From Clostridia bacterium (lineage in GTDB: Bacteria > Bacillota > Clostridia > Lachnospirales > Lachnospiraceae), in assembly GCA_910576205.1 (NCBI GenBank), contig CAJTHL010000002.1, forward strand, positions 124,001 to 188,000: a stretch of 64,000 bases of DNA, read 5' to 3'. The notes under the pieces were generated by a model, which was not told the DNA's origin, ran no database searches, and was given only the letters and a program-made list of their open reading frames with translations. A program made the translations under genes and the position numbers. Positions 42,300-51,721 of this stretch are shown piece by piece; position 1 is the first letter of the stretch; each line of letters opens with the position of its first letter.

Positions 42300-43868
42300 C
42301 TAAATATGCTTTTTCTGCCGGATCACCGGCCGCACGCTGAATACCGTCTCAAAAAACTCTGCCTTGTCGGAAAACAGCCCCTGCTCCAGGGAAATATCCT
42401 CCACCGTGTCCACCTGCACCACAAGCTCCTTCTCCTTGCGGGTCACCTTCACGTTCTTAAACTTCTGCTTGTGGCTGCGGTCCATGGCGTTGGCCACCCG
42501 CAGAATGGCACTGATCTTGGCAATAAGCAGATAATCCGCCCGCTCAAGGCCGGAGCCAAAGGATACCTCCTCAAAGCTTGCAAATTCCCGGGTATTAAAC
42601 CGCACAGCGTTGGCAATAATCTCCCGCTCCCGGTGGGAGAGCCCGATAATCTCCGTTGCCATAATAATGCTGTAGGAGCATTCCGATGTCCGGTTCATGT
42701 TGATATATTTTCCGCAGTCGTGGAGAATCACGGAAATCTGTAACAGAAGCCGTTCCCGCCGTCCCATACCGTGAATCTCTTTCATTTTGTCAAAAATGGT
42801 CAGCGCCAGGTTTTCCGTGCCTGCCACATGGCTTCTGCTGCTCTGATAGCGTTTGGCTATATTTTTTGCCGCCTCCACAATATCATTCTCAAAATTATGG
42901 CGGGACTTGAAAATCTTTTTTTTCTCCGCGTAGTCGTAGGCCATACCATCGCTCATATTGAGGCCCGGAAGCCAGATGGTCTGGGCTCCCGTCTCCTCTA
43001 TAAGCCTCTGGTAAATGACAATGGAGGGCAGAATCAGCCGGGCGTGCTCCGCCGGCATCTGAAACCGCTCAGCCATCTGGGAAGCCGTCACGGACATGGC
43101 CTGCTCATAGAGCCTGGAGAATGCCTCCCGGTTCATGCAGGTGATTCCGTCCGCCTTGTGGGCCAGATCCTCTGCCCCCGGATAATCCTCCCGGTCCAGG
43201 AAATGACGCACATAATCCCCGGTGAGAATCATATTTTCAATGACGCGGTCTTTAAGATAGAGCTTTTTATAGCTGCGCAGCTCATCGCTAATCATTTCAT
43301 TGAGCACGGACGCAAAATTGGTGGTCTGCTGTTCCACCCGGGACAGCCGCTCCCGGATCCGCAGCATACCGATCTTCAGGTTCTGGGTAGTCACCAGGGC
43401 GTCCTTGTCAAAGAGGGAGATCTGGACGCTTCCCCCGCCCACATCCACAATGGCCGTGCTCCTGCGGATAATCTTGTCAAAAGAATCCCCGATGGCCGCT
43501 ATGGATTTATACCCCAGAAAGCGCTGCTCCGAATTGCTTAAAACCTCCACCTCAATATCTGTGCGCACCCGGATTTTGTCAAGAATCAGCAGAAGATCCC
43601 GGGTTTCCCGGATGGCGCTGGTGGCGCAGGCCCGATAGCCGTCCACCTGGTATTCCTTCATAATCCGCTTAAAATCCAGGAGCACCAGGCAAAGCTCCTC
43701 CAGCATTTCGTTGCTGATCTTTCCGGCCACGTAAGTGTCCCGGCCCAGCTCGATTCCGTAGCGTATATGGTCGATCTCCCGGATACCTTTCCCGGAGGAA
43801 AGCTCGAATATTTTCATTCCCACCTCGTAGGAACCGATATCTATGGCCGCAAATGTTGTAATCTGCAC
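42300..43868 (-). CDS. ppx: Ppx/GppA-family exopolyphosphatase with HD domain
   Basis: 522 residues. The ASKHA-fold half has FAAIDIGSYEVGMKIFEL, CATSAIRETRD and STAIVDVGGGSVQISLF (phosphate loop). The C-terminal half (about 320-500) is HD-like: HDCGKYINMNRTSECSYSII and a following SHRERE motif. It hydrolyses terminal phosphates of polyphosphate and possibly pppGpp. The first loop has GSYEV where many members have GSNS, so substrate preference may differ. Paired with ppk. Confidence 0.92.
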   Translation of the reverse strand: MQITTFAAIDIGSYEVGMKIFELSSGKGIREIDHIRYGIELGRDTYVAGKISNEMLEELCLVLLDFKRIMKEYQVDGYRACATSAIRETRDLLLILDKIRVRTDIEVEVLSNSEQRFLGYKSIAAIGDSFDKIIRRSTAIVDVGGGSVQISLFDKDALVTTQNLKIGMLRIRERLSRVEQQTTNFASVLNEMISDELRSYKKLYLKDRVIENMILTGDYVRHFLDREDYPGAEDLAHKADGITCMNREAFSRLYEQAMSVTASQMAERFQMPAEHARLILPSIVIYQRLIEETGAQTIWLPGLNMSDGMAYDYAEKKKIFKSRHNFENDIVEAAKNIAKRYQSSRSHVAGTENLALTIFDKMKEIHGMGRRERLLLQISVILHDCGKYINMNRTSECSYSIIMATEIIGLSHREREIIANAVRFNTREFASFEEVSFGSGLERADYLLIAKISAILRVANAMDRSHKQKFKNVKVTRKEKELVVQVDTVEDISLEQGLFSDKAEFFETVFSVRPVIRQKKHI

Positions 43869-43946
43869 TTCTTATATGCCTCCGTCAAACGTGTTGTTGC
43901 GTGTTTTAAAAGTATATTCCGCTTTTGTGTTGCAGATACCGTAAAA

Positions 43947-45203
43947 TTACAGTCTGATATTCTCCAGAATCACCATGCGAAGCTGGGTCATGGCCGCCAC
44001 TACGGCGCTCTCCCGGATTTTTGCCCGGTTGCCTGTGAAGCGGTACTCCTGCACCCTGGCAATTTTCTTTGTGGCCACACAGATATAAACCAGGCCGATA
44101 GGTTTCTCCTCTGTGCCCCCGTCCGGGCCTGCAAGCCCTGTGATGGACACGGCGATATCGCTTCCCGTTATCATAAGGGAGCCCCGTGCCATTTCCTTGG
44201 CGGTCTTTTCGCTGACCGGGCCGAATTCCTTTAAGGTCAGCTTCTTCACCCCCACCAGCTTCCGCTTGGATTTGTTGGAGTAGGTGATAAAACCCTGTTT
44301 CAGCACCTCCGAGGCCCCCTGGACATTTACCAGACGGCCGGTAAAAAGTCCGCCGGTACAGGATTCCACCGTGGTAAGGCTCATCCCACACTCCTTTAAG
44401 AGGGCCACCACGGAATCCTCCAGGGTGACATGCTCCTCTGTGGTATAGATGGCTCCTCCGAAACGCACTTTAAGCTCCCGCACCATGGGTTTGATAAGCT
44501 TTCTGGCCGCCGCCTCGTCCTTTGCCCGGGCCGTTACCCTGAGATGCACCTCCCCGGTCTTGGCGTAGGTGGCGATGGTGGGGTTGGTCTGCGCTTTGAT
44601 GAGATCGGAAACCATGGTCTCCACCTGGCTCTCCCCGATGCCGCAGATCTTAATCATCTCCGACACAATAACCTCCGGCTGCTTCTCCCTCAGATAGGGG
44701 AAAATCTTTTCCCGGAACATCGGAATCAGTTCGTTTGGCGGCCCGGGAAGGAGAATGACGATCTTCCCGTTTTCTTCCATAATTAATCCGGGCGCCGTGC
44801 CGTTCTCGTTTTCCACCACAATGGCTCCCTCTGGCGCCAGGGCCTGCTTCCAGTTATTCTCCGTGATCTTATCAGGCTCCACGCCCCGGAGCTTGAAAAA
44901 TCCCGCGATGCGCTCCCGGGTGTGGGCGTCCTCCCGAAGCTCCTTTCCAAGGACTTTTGCCGTGATCTCCTTTGTGAGGTCATCCTGGGTGGGCCCTAAG
45001 CCTCCCCCGAGAATCACCACATCGGAGCGCTCCAGAGCCAGCTTTAGGGTACTTTCCAGCCGGTCGGGATTGTCCCCCACCACCGTCTGGTAATACAGAG
45101 AAAGCCCCAGGCCGGCGCACTGCTCCGACAAAAAGGCAGCGTTTGTGTTTACAATATTTCCCAGTAAAATTTCCGTTCCCACAGATATCAGTTCGGCGAT
45201 CAT
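43947..45203 (-). CDS. cinA: CinA-family protein (competence/damage-inducible; NMN deamidase)
   Basis: 418 residues. The N-terminal MoCF/ADP-ribose pyrophosphatase-like domain has ELISVGTEILLGNIVNTNAA and VILGGGLGPTQDDLTKE. The C-terminal deamidase domain has TTVESCTGGLFTGRLVN, FITYSNKSK and SITGLAGPDGGTEEKPIGLV. It recycles NMN to nicotinate mononucleotide, and its start is 1 bp from pgsA. rimO-pgsA-cinA is a common Firmicutes order, usually continued by recA; here ppx follows instead. Confidence 0.96.
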   Translation of the reverse strand: MIAELISVGTEILLGNIVNTNAAFLSEQCAGLGLSLYYQTVVGDNPDRLESTLKLALERSDVVILGGGLGPTQDDLTKEITAKVLGKELREDAHTRERIAGFFKLRGVEPDKITENNWKQALAPEGAIVVENENGTAPGLIMEENGKIVILLPGPPNELIPMFREKIFPYLREKQPEVIVSEMIKICGIGESQVETMVSDLIKAQTNPTIATYAKTGEVHLRVTARAKDEAAARKLIKPMVRELKVRFGGAIYTTEEHVTLEDSVVALLKECGMSLTTVESCTGGLFTGRLVNVQGASEVLKQGFITYSNKSKRKLVGVKKLTLKEFGPVSEKTAKEMARGSLMITGSDIAVSITGLAGPDGGTEEKPIGLVYICVATKKIARVQEYRFTGNRAKIRESAVVAAMTQLRMVILENIRL

Positions 45204-45204
45204 T

Positions 45205-45753
45205 TTATCGTTCTCCTTCCTCTAAAACCTTCCTGTTTTTTATCAGATAATCCACCAGGGAAATCACCGTCAGCGCCAGGGCAATCCAGGTGGCCGCCTG
45301 CTCCAGAATCACGAATACGCCTCCGAAATCCCCGATCAGAAGGCAGATCATTATCATCTGGAAGGTGGTTTTAAACTTTCCCCAATAGCTTGCCGCGATT
45401 ACCACCCCGTTATCCGACGCAATCAGCCGGAATCCGCTGATAATAAATTCCCGGCTGATAATGATAATCACAATCCAGGAAGCAAGCTTCTGCATTTCCA
45501 CCAGGCAGATCATGGCGGCGCACACCAGCAGCTTATCCGCCAGCGGATCCATAAATTTTCCAAAATTTGTAACCAGATTATATTTCCGGGCAATTTTTCC
45601 GTCCAGCAGATCCGTAAGGCTGGCAAGGATGAAAAGAGCCAGGGCAATGTATTTGCCCGCCTCCCCTCCAAGGTCCGTCAGCAGAAACACCACGAAAAAC
45701 GGGATCATCAGCACCCGCAGAATGGTCAGCTTATTTGGCAGATTCATTTTCAT
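45205..45753 (-). CDS. pgsA: CDP-diacylglycerol-glycerol-3-phosphate 3-phosphatidyltransferase PgsA
   Basis: 182 residues with about four to five membrane segments. The CDP-alcohol phosphatidyltransferase motif D-G-x2-A-R-x8-G-x3-D-x3-D reads DLLDGKIARKYNLVTNFGKF plus MDPLADK. It makes phosphatidylglycerol phosphate. The start overlaps the rimO stop by 4 bp and the stop is 1 bp from cinA. Confidence 0.96.
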   Translation of the reverse strand: MKMNLPNKLTILRVLMIPFFVVFLLTDLGGEAGKYIALALFILASLTDLLDGKIARKYNLVTNFGKFMDPLADKLLVCAAMICLVEMQKLASWIVIIIISREFIISGFRLIASDNGVVIAASYWGKFKTTFQMIMICLLIGDFGGVFVILEQAATWIALALTVISLVDYLIKNRKVLEEGER

Positions 45754-47075
45754 ATCAATTCTCCTATCAGATCATATTCCAGGGCGCCTGTCACCCGCAC
45801 CCTGGCAAAGTCCCCGGAAACCAGTGTCTCCGCCGTGTTGAGAAAGAGATATCCGTCCACATCCGGTGCGTCCCGGTATGTCCGGCACACGTAGGCGTTT
45901 TCCCCGGCCACCTGGCCTTCCACCATTACCAGAAGCTCCTGTCCTGTCAGGTCCTGGGATTTTTCCAGGGAAATCTCCTGCTGAAGCTCCATAAGCTCGT
46001 CCCGGCGCTGCGCCTTAACCTCCTCCGGCACCTGCTCCGGCATCTCCGCCGCCGGGGTATCCTCCTCCGGGGAGTAGGCAAATACCCCCAGACGGTCAAA
46101 TTCCTGGGCGTCCACAAATTCCAGAAGTTCCTGATGGTCCTCCTGGGTTTCTCCCGGAAATCCGGAAATCAAGGTGGTGCGCAGACAGATATCCGGGATT
46201 TCCCGGCGAAGAAGGGCGATCTGCTCTTCCAGGTGTACCCGGGTGGTTTTCCTCCCCATGCGCTTTAAAATCCTGTCGCTGGCGTGCTGGATGGGGATGT
46301 CCAGGTAATGGCAGATCTTCGGCTCCTCCTTAAGGACAGTGATAAGGTCCTCCGTAATCTCCTCCGGGTAACAATACTGAAGGCGGATCCAGCGGATGCC
46401 TTTGATTTTTGCCAGCTTCCTTAAAAGCCGGGGCAGCTCCTTTTTTCCGTATAAATCCACACCGTAGAGGGTAGTCTCCTGGGCCACCAGGATAAGCTCC
46501 TTCACGCCGCCCTCCGCCAGCCTCCCGGCTTCCTCTACCAGGTCCTCCATGGGAATGCTGCGGTATTTTCCCCGGATTTTCGGGATAATACAGTAGGTGC
46601 AGTGTTTGTCACAGCCCTCCGCAATCTTTAAGTGGGCGTAGTGGCCTCCTGTGGTCAGCACCCGTTTTTTTGTCCCCTTTAAGGTCCGGTTAAGGCTGTC
46701 TGTGCATACCCCGGCTCTGCTTCCCGCCAGCACCCGGTCAAGGGTCTCTGTCAGCCTGTCATAGGAGGCGGTTCCCAGAACTGCATCCACCTCCCCAATC
46801 TCATCCAGGATTTCCTGCTGATACCGCTGGGCCAGGCAGCCGGTCACAAGCAGGGCCTTGCAGCTTCCCGCCCTGCGGTACTCCGCCATGGCCAAGATGG
46901 TGTTGACGCTCTCCTCCTTGGCGTCTCCGATAAAACAGCAGGTGTTGACCACAATCACCTCCGCCTGCTCCTCATCATCCGTCAGCGTGTAGCCCTTCTC
47001 TGTCAGAAGGCCCAGCATATTTTCCGAATCTACCAGGTTTTTATCACATCCCAGGGATATGAATAATACATTCAT
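45750..47075 (-). CDS. rimO: Ribosomal protein S12 methylthiotransferase RimO
   Basis: 441 residues. The N-terminal UPF0004 domain starts MNVLFISLGCDKNLVDSE with cysteines for an accessory 4Fe-4S cluster. The radical-SAM motif is CDKHCTYCIIP, and a C-terminal TRAM domain ends with VTGALEYDLIGELI. It adds a methylthio group to Asp88 of ribosomal protein S12. SLGCDKN and the RimO-type IPIQHASDRILKRMGRK distinguish it from MiaB. First gene of rimO-pgsA-cinA. Confidence 0.96.
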   Translation of the reverse strand: MNVLFISLGCDKNLVDSENMLGLLTEKGYTLTDDEEQAEVIVVNTCCFIGDAKEESVNTILAMAEYRRAGSCKALLVTGCLAQRYQQEILDEIGEVDAVLGTASYDRLTETLDRVLAGSRAGVCTDSLNRTLKGTKKRVLTTGGHYAHLKIAEGCDKHCTYCIIPKIRGKYRSIPMEDLVEEAGRLAEGGVKELILVAQETTLYGVDLYGKKELPRLLRKLAKIKGIRWIRLQYCYPEEITEDLITVLKEEPKICHYLDIPIQHASDRILKRMGRKTTRVHLEEQIALLRREIPDICLRTTLISGFPGETQEDHQELLEFVDAQEFDRLGVFAYSPEEDTPAAEMPEQVPEEVKAQRRDELMELQQEISLEKSQDLTGQELLVMVEGQVAGENAYVCRTYRDAPDVDGYLFLNTAETLVSGDFARVRVTGALEYDLIGELI

Positions 47076-47102
47076 TTGGGGATCTCCTCTGTAAGCAATT
47101 TT

Positions 47103-47131
47103 GGGGCCGCCCCGGAAATCGGGGCTGCCCC
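47103..47131. other. GC-rich stem-loop between the binding-protein gene and rimO
   Basis: GGGGCCGCCCCG and CGGGGCTGCCCC form a long stem around GAAAT. On the minus strand only AAAATTGC follows, not a U-run, so it is a weak terminator at best and may be a leader structure of rimO. Confidence 0.45.
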
Positions 47132-47246
47132 TTGCTTATTATACGCTATCTGACTGGAAAATTCAAGAAGAGGATTCCCCGGATTAAAGGAGTAGCCGGG
47201 GATTTCTCCTTAAATACTTCCGGAGAACGCAGGCCCTGCCCTGCCT

Positions 47247-48266
47247 CTACGGAAGCGCCTTTTTTGCGTATTCCGTGGTCACAAGGTCTTCGTAGGGTAC
47301 GCGCTCCTCCAGCTCTCCCGCCTCGTCCAGAATATCCTGCAGCAGGGTGAAGCTGGCTTCCTCAAATACCAGATCCTCTTTCCAGGTGTCCTGCTCATAG
47401 TAGCGGGTAACGATGGTGGTAATGGTTTCCAGGTCCGTCTCCTCAAACTGGGGAGCGATAACCTGGGCAATTTCCTCCGGTGTATGGTTCTGCACATAAT
47501 CCATCCCCTTCTGGAGGGCGTTTGTGAAGCCCTGTATCAGCTCCGGGTTTTCTGCCATGTAGCTCTGCTTCGCGCTGTAGGCTGTATAGGGCACGTAGCC
47601 GGAATCCACACCAACGGAAGCTACTACATGCCCAACGCCTTCTTTCTCCAAGGTGGACGCACCGGGCTCGAATTCTACGGTAAAATCTCCCTGGCCGCCA
47701 GAGAACGCTGCAGCTGTAGAACCGAAATCGATGCTCTGGTCTATATTTAAATCGGCTGCCGGATCCAGATTATTTTTCTTTAGAACGTACTCGAAAACCA
47801 TTTCGGGCATACCGCCCTTTCTTCCCCCAAGCACATTGCTGCCCTTAAGATCCTCCCAGGTAAAGTCCGGCATAGGCTCCCTTGCCACCAGGAAGTTTCC
47901 GGCCCGCTGGGTGAGCTGGGCGAAATTTACGATGTAATCGTCCGGGTTCTGGCTGTACACATAGATGGACGCCTCCGAACCCATAAATCCGATGTCTGCC
48001 TCTCCGGAAAGGACGGCGGTCATGGTTTTATCCGCTCCAAATCCCGTTACAAGCTCCAGGTCAATCCCTTCCTCGGCAAAATATCCCTCCTCAATGGCCA
48101 CATACTGGGGCGCGTAGAATATGGAGTGGGCCACCTCATTTAAGGTCACCCTGGTAAGCTCCTTTGCCGGGGCGTTTCCCTCCCCGTCACTGCCGCCTTT
48201 GCAGGCCACAAGGCCGGTAGCGGCCAGCAGCACACAGAGAAAAAGCGAAAACACTTTCTTTTTCAT
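47247..48266 (-). CDS. Orphan ABC-type substrate-binding lipoprotein (SsuA/THI5-like)
   Basis: 339 residues. A signal sequence with lipobox LAATGLVAC ends at Cys22. The body is a type-II periplasmic-binding fold: HSIFYAPQYVAIEEGYFAEE, FGADKTMTAVLSGEADIGFM and DFTWEDLKGSNVLGGRKGGM. Relatives bind sulfonates, thiamine-precursor pyrimidines or nitrate; the ligand cannot be told. No permease or ATPase gene is adjacent, so it must work with a remote transporter or is a survivor of a lost operon. A good site AAAGGAGGAAGAATCTT precedes the start. Confidence 0.88.
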   Translation of the reverse strand: MKKKVFSLFLCVLLAATGLVACKGGSDGEGNAPAKELTRVTLNEVAHSIFYAPQYVAIEEGYFAEEGIDLELVTGFGADKTMTAVLSGEADIGFMGSEASIYVYSQNPDDYIVNFAQLTQRAGNFLVAREPMPDFTWEDLKGSNVLGGRKGGMPEMVFEYVLKKNNLDPAADLNIDQSIDFGSTAAAFSGGQGDFTVEFEPGASTLEKEGVGHVVASVGVDSGYVPYTAYSAKQSYMAENPELIQGFTNALQKGMDYVQNHTPEEIAQVIAPQFEETDLETITTIVTRYYEQDTWKEDLVFEEASFTLLQDILDEAGELEERVPYEDLVTTEYAKKALP

Positions 48267-48508
48267 AAGATTCTTCCTCCTTTTCTAATGCTATATCATA
48301 TGGGAAGAACAAAAAAATGTGATTCAAAAAATCCGTCCTCTGCAATGAATGCCTGATCGGCATGGGTAATATGATGATTAACATTGTGCTGGGAAATCAA
48401 ATCGAATCCGCTATGTGATTATGCAGCGGCATATATATTCCGTGAAATGGATTAAGCCAGTGTCCCAGGCGGGACAGGCTGCGCTTGCAGAGTTTCAGAG
48501 AAAGCATA

Positions 48509-48553
48509 AAAACGGCCCCCGCAGCAGATGAATCCTCTCTGCGAAGGCCGTTT
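48509..48553 (-). terminator. Intrinsic terminator after glyS
   Basis: Minus strand AAACGGCC-TTCGCAGAG ... CTGCTGCGGGGGCCGTTT forms an extended stem followed by TTATGC, ending 10 bp past the glyS stop. Confidence 0.75.
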
Positions 48554-48562
48554 CTCTCTTCT

Positions 48563-49951
48563 CTAAAATGCCAGCTTTTCTGCGAAATATTTCTCCAGAT
48601 CTGCGATTGCCACCCGCTCCTGCTCCATGGTGTCACGGTCGCGGACGGTTACGGCGCCGTCCGTCTCGGAATCAAAATCGTAGGTCACGCAGAAGGGCGT
48701 GCCGATCTCATCCTGGCGGCGGTATCTCTTGCCGATATTTCCCCTGTCGTCAAACTCACAGCTATAGGTTTTCACCAGCTTTGCGTACACCTTTTCCGCG
48801 CCCTCGTTAAGCTTCTTGGACAGAGGCAGCACGCCGATCTTCACAGGTGCCAGAGCCGGATGGAAATGAAGCACGGTACGCATGTCGCCGCCCTCCAGCT
48901 CTTCCTCGTCGTAGGCCGCACACAGGAAGGCAAGCACTACTCTGTCTGCGCCCAGGGAGGGTTCGATAACGTAGGGCACATATTTCTCCTTCATCTCATC
49001 GTCAAAGTATGACATATCCTCGCCGGAAACATTCTGGTGCTGGGTCAGATCGTAGTCGGTGCGGTCCGCAATCCCCCACAGTTCTCCCCAGCCGAATGGG
49101 AACAAAAATTCCAGGTCTGTGGTGGCCTTGCTGTAGAAGCAGAGCTCCTCCGGGGAGTGGTCTCTGGCCCGCAGCTCTTCATCCTTCATCCCCAGGGACT
49201 TCAGCCAGTCAATGCAGTACTGCTTCCAGTAGGCAAACCACTCAAGGTCCGTGCCGGGCTTACAGAAGAATTCCAGCTCCATCTGCTCAAACTCCCTGGT
49301 GCGGAAGGTAAAGTTGCCCGGGGTAATCTCGTTCCGGAAGGCTTTTCCGATCTGGCCGATGCCAAAAGGCACCTTTTTCCGGGAGGTACGCTGTACATTC
49401 TTGAAATTCACGAAAATACCCTGGGCTGTCTCCGGCCGCAGGTAAACGGTATTTTTGGCGTCCTCCGTAACCCCCTGGAAGGTCTTGAACATCAGATTAA
49501 ACTGACGGATATCCGTAAAGTCATGCTTGCCGCAGGAGGGACAGGGAATCTGGTATTCCTCCACAAAATTCTTCATTTCCTCCTGGGTCCAGGCATCCAC
49601 GGAGCCCTCGATGGTCATGCCCTTCTCCTCCAGGTAATCCTCGATAAGCTTATCCGCCCGGAACCGCTCCTTACAGCTTCTGCAATCCATAAGCGGGTCG
49701 GAAAAACCGCCCAGATGACCGGAAGCCACCCAGGTCTGGGGATTCATCAAAATGGCGCAGTCCACGCCCACATTGTAGGGATTCTCCTGGACGAATTTCT
49801 TCCACCAGGCCTTCTTCACATTGTTCTTCAGCTCCACGCCCAGATTTCCGTAGTCCCAGGTGTTTGCCAGGCCGCCGTAAATCTCAGAGCCTGGATACAC
49901 AAAGCCTCTTGCCTTGGCAAGAGCCACGATTTTCTCCATCGTCTTTTCCAT
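48563..49951 (-). CDS. glyS: Glycyl-tRNA synthetase (homodimeric class II)
   Basis: 462 residues. A single-chain GlyRS of the eukaryote/Gram-positive dimeric type that charges tRNA(Gly). Motifs: [44 protein letters not shown] and the class II motif 3 [15 protein letters not shown]. An internal CxxC...C group ([18 protein letters not shown]) suggests a zinc site. It is second in a two-gene unit behind a lipoprotein with a promoter at 50675-50703. No T-box leader was found upstream. Confidence 0.97.
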   Translation of the reverse strand: MEKTMEKIVALAKARGFVYPGSEIYGGLANTWDYGNLGVELKNNVKKAWWKKFVQENPYNVGVDCAILMNPQTWVASGHLGGFSDPLMDCRSCKERFRADKLIEDYLEEKGMTIEGSVDAWTQEEMKNFVEEYQIPCPSCGKHDFTDIRQFNLMFKTFQGVTEDAKNTVYLRPETAQGIFVNFKNVQRTSRKKVPFGIGQIGKAFRNEITPGNFTFRTREFEQMELEFFCKPGTDLEWFAYWKQYCIDWLKSLGMKDEELRARDHSPEELCFYSKATTDLEFLFPFGWGELWGIADRTDYDLTQHQNVSGEDMSYFDDEMKEKYVPYVIEPSLGADRVVLAFLCAAYDEEELEGGDMRTVLHFHPALAPVKIGVLPLSKKLNEGAEKVYAKLVKTYSCEFDDRGNIGKRYRRQDEIGTPFCVTYDFDSETDGAVTVRDRDTMEQERVAIADLEKYFAEKLAF

Positions 49952-49970
49952 TTTTCATTCTCCTCTTCCC

Positions 49971-50603
49971 TTATTTGTAAATAATAAATGCTTTCTGAAG
50001 CTCCTGCTCCTCCCCCGCCGTCACACGGGCATGCTTGTCACCGAGAATCTCCACATTGCCGCTGGCATACAGGATTTTTCCCGGCACATAAACCTCGATG
50101 GGCTCATTTAAAACAACGGTCTGGCAGTAGCCCTGGTCCTTGATAACCGACATGTCCACGGCTTCCCCCTGGGGATTTGTAAACGCCGCCTCCTCAAGGC
50201 CGTACTCCACCGCATCCGCCACCGCTCCCACGAAGAACTCCACATCCGCTTCCTCCGTGGAAAAGTCGTCGTTATAGTAGCTGCAGTAATCCTTGTAGTA
50301 TTTTGCGTCGTCGCATTCGATCTGAAGATTCAGTTTCCCGTTTTCCAGCTCGCACTTCTTCATGACAATATGCTCAACACCAAACTTCTTATTATAAGTG
50401 TCCAGCTCCTGCTGCATCATGGCTGCGATCTCTTCTGTATTGTAGGGCTGATTGGACCCGTCCACAAATTCATCTACAAACGCGCGTACAATTTTTCCGT
50501 CTTTTCCTACCGATACTGCGTCTTCCTGGGGCTCAAACTTCGCACACCCGGTCAGCAGCAGCATAGTAAGAATGCACAATCCCATATGTAGAATCTTTTT
50601 CAT
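49971..50603 (-). CDS. Small lipoprotein of unknown function
   Basis: 210 residues. Signal and lipobox MLLLTGC end at Cys20, so it is membrane-anchored outside. The mature part is acidic with repeated helical and beta elements (YCSYYNDDFSTEEADVEFFV) and no recognised motif; it may belong to a family common in Lachnospiraceae. It precedes glyS by 19 bp, in one unit with it. Confidence 0.75.
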   Translation of the reverse strand: MKKILHMGLCILTMLLLTGCAKFEPQEDAVSVGKDGKIVRAFVDEFVDGSNQPYNTEEIAAMMQQELDTYNKKFGVEHIVMKKCELENGKLNLQIECDDAKYYKDYCSYYNDDFSTEEADVEFFVGAVADAVEYGLEEAAFTNPQGEAVDMSVIKDQGYCQTVVLNEPIEVYVPGKILYASGNVEILGDKHARVTAGEEQELQKAFIIYK

Positions 50604-50674
50604 AAAAAAGCTCCCTTCATGTTGCCTGTTGCTGAGAAATTCTTAAACTTTAAAAGAAATTTCATCTATGCGAT

Positions 50675-50703
50675 AGTATACCGTCTTTTGCCTTTTTTTT
50701 CAA
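50675..50703 (-). promoter_or_regulatory. Promoter of the lipoprotein-glyS unit
   Basis: Minus strand TTGAAA (50698-50703), 17-bp spacer, TATACT (50675-50680). It lies 72 bp upstream of the lipoprotein start codon. Confidence 0.7.
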
Positions 50704-50750
50704 TAGCTATTTTCTCTGTGGCAGGAATTCAAAAAATTCCCAATCAGAAT

Positions 50751-51401
50751 CTATCTGAGCGCCTCCAGCACCTCCAGCGACCTGAAGTCTCTGTCTATGT
50801 ACAATTTCCGGTACTGATTCAGCACGTTGCGCACCTCCCCCAGCACCTCTGGCGTCACTGTAAAGGTATAGAGCTTTTCCACGGGAGCCCCCGCGATAAA
50901 CTGCAGGGTATATATTGCGGAGGGCGACAGTTCCATCTGTTCAAAATCCACCGGGCAGTCGCCGTTTATGACCATGGCCTTCAGCTCATAGATATACCGG
51001 GCAAGCTCCCTGGAAATCCTTGGATTTAACAGGGCCCTGAGGGACTGGTACAAAAGCTTTAGCATCTCCGTCTCATCGCTGGCTTCCCGGGTATAGTAGC
51101 CGGCCATCTCGCAGAAATAGCAGCCGTAGCAGGCTCCCTCCATGTCCCGGGTCAGCCCCTCAAAATAATTGGAAATATGGGCCTGCATCATATTAAAGGA
51201 GCTTCGCCCCTCATAGAGGACAAACTCGCCAAACACAAAGGGGTTGGACACGGCAAGAAGGGAGCTGTTCTGTCTTCTTGCTCCCTTTGCAAACGCCGTA
51301 ATCTTTCCCCGTTCCTTTGTAAGCACTACCAGCCGTTTGTCATAGTCCCCGTAGGGATATGCCGCCAATACCAGGCCGGTCAGCACCACTGTCTGTCCCA
51401 T
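50751..51401 (-). CDS. recO: DNA repair/recombination protein RecO
   Basis: 216 residues, a little short of the usual ~240-250. The OB-fold N-terminus (MGQTVVLTGLVLAAYPYGDY) and the helical C-terminal domain (YELKAMVINGDCP, LSPSAIYTLQFI) are present. RecO loads RecA with RecR at gaps. The zinc-finger cysteines seen in some members are not obvious. The start has GAGGAGCTGGAT before it. The era-yqzL-recO order is a classical Firmicutes arrangement. Confidence 0.9.
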   Translation of the reverse strand: MGQTVVLTGLVLAAYPYGDYDKRLVVLTKERGKITAFAKGARRQNSSLLAVSNPFVFGEFVLYEGRSSFNMMQAHISNYFEGLTRDMEGACYGCYFCEMAGYYTREASDETEMLKLLYQSLRALLNPRISRELARYIYELKAMVINGDCPVDFEQMELSPSAIYTLQFIAGAPVEKLYTFTVTPEVLGEVRNVLNQYRKLYIDRDFRSLEVLEALR

Positions 51402-51537
51402 ATCCAGCTCCTCTGTCCATACATCCGCCCTTTTCCGCCTGCTCCCGGACTGCGGACGCGCCCTTTGAATGTCTCCGGTAGCTTAAGTAATCTTCCACGC
51501 TTCCTGTGGTCTCAAACTGTTCCCAGTTGGAATTCAT
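51340..51537 (-). CDS. YqzL-like small protein upstream of recO
   Basis: 65 residues; the N-terminus NWEQFETTGSVEDYLSYR matches the short YqzL peptide that lies between era and recO in Bacillus and relatives. Its 3' end overlaps the first 62 bp of recO in another frame, so the C-terminal half (arginine/glycine-rich) may be non-conserved read-out. AAGGGG precedes the start by 9 nt. Function unknown. Confidence 0.6.
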   Translation of the reverse strand: MNSNWEQFETTGSVEDYLSYRRHSKGASAVREQAEKGGCMDRGAGYGTDSGADRPGIGGISLRGL

Positions 51538-51721
51538 GCTTCATCGCCCCTTTTTGTATCTGAACGGTAAGTCTGTATTCATAGATTCTCCGCTTTACAG
51601 GGGTTCTATCCTCGAAAAATCTGCCAGCACAAATTCTCCAAAAGGCCTTGACAAGTGAAAATCTTTCCCGGAAACTATCCTGCCGCCAAAAGTTCTCCCG
51701 GAATATCCTCTCTTTTCTGAA

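Noticed and set aside
48362..48418. Short plus-strand frame MGNMMINIVLG resembling a MATE transporter loop.
   Set aside because: Only 18 codons in low-complexity hydrophobic sequence; too short to support a gene or remnant.
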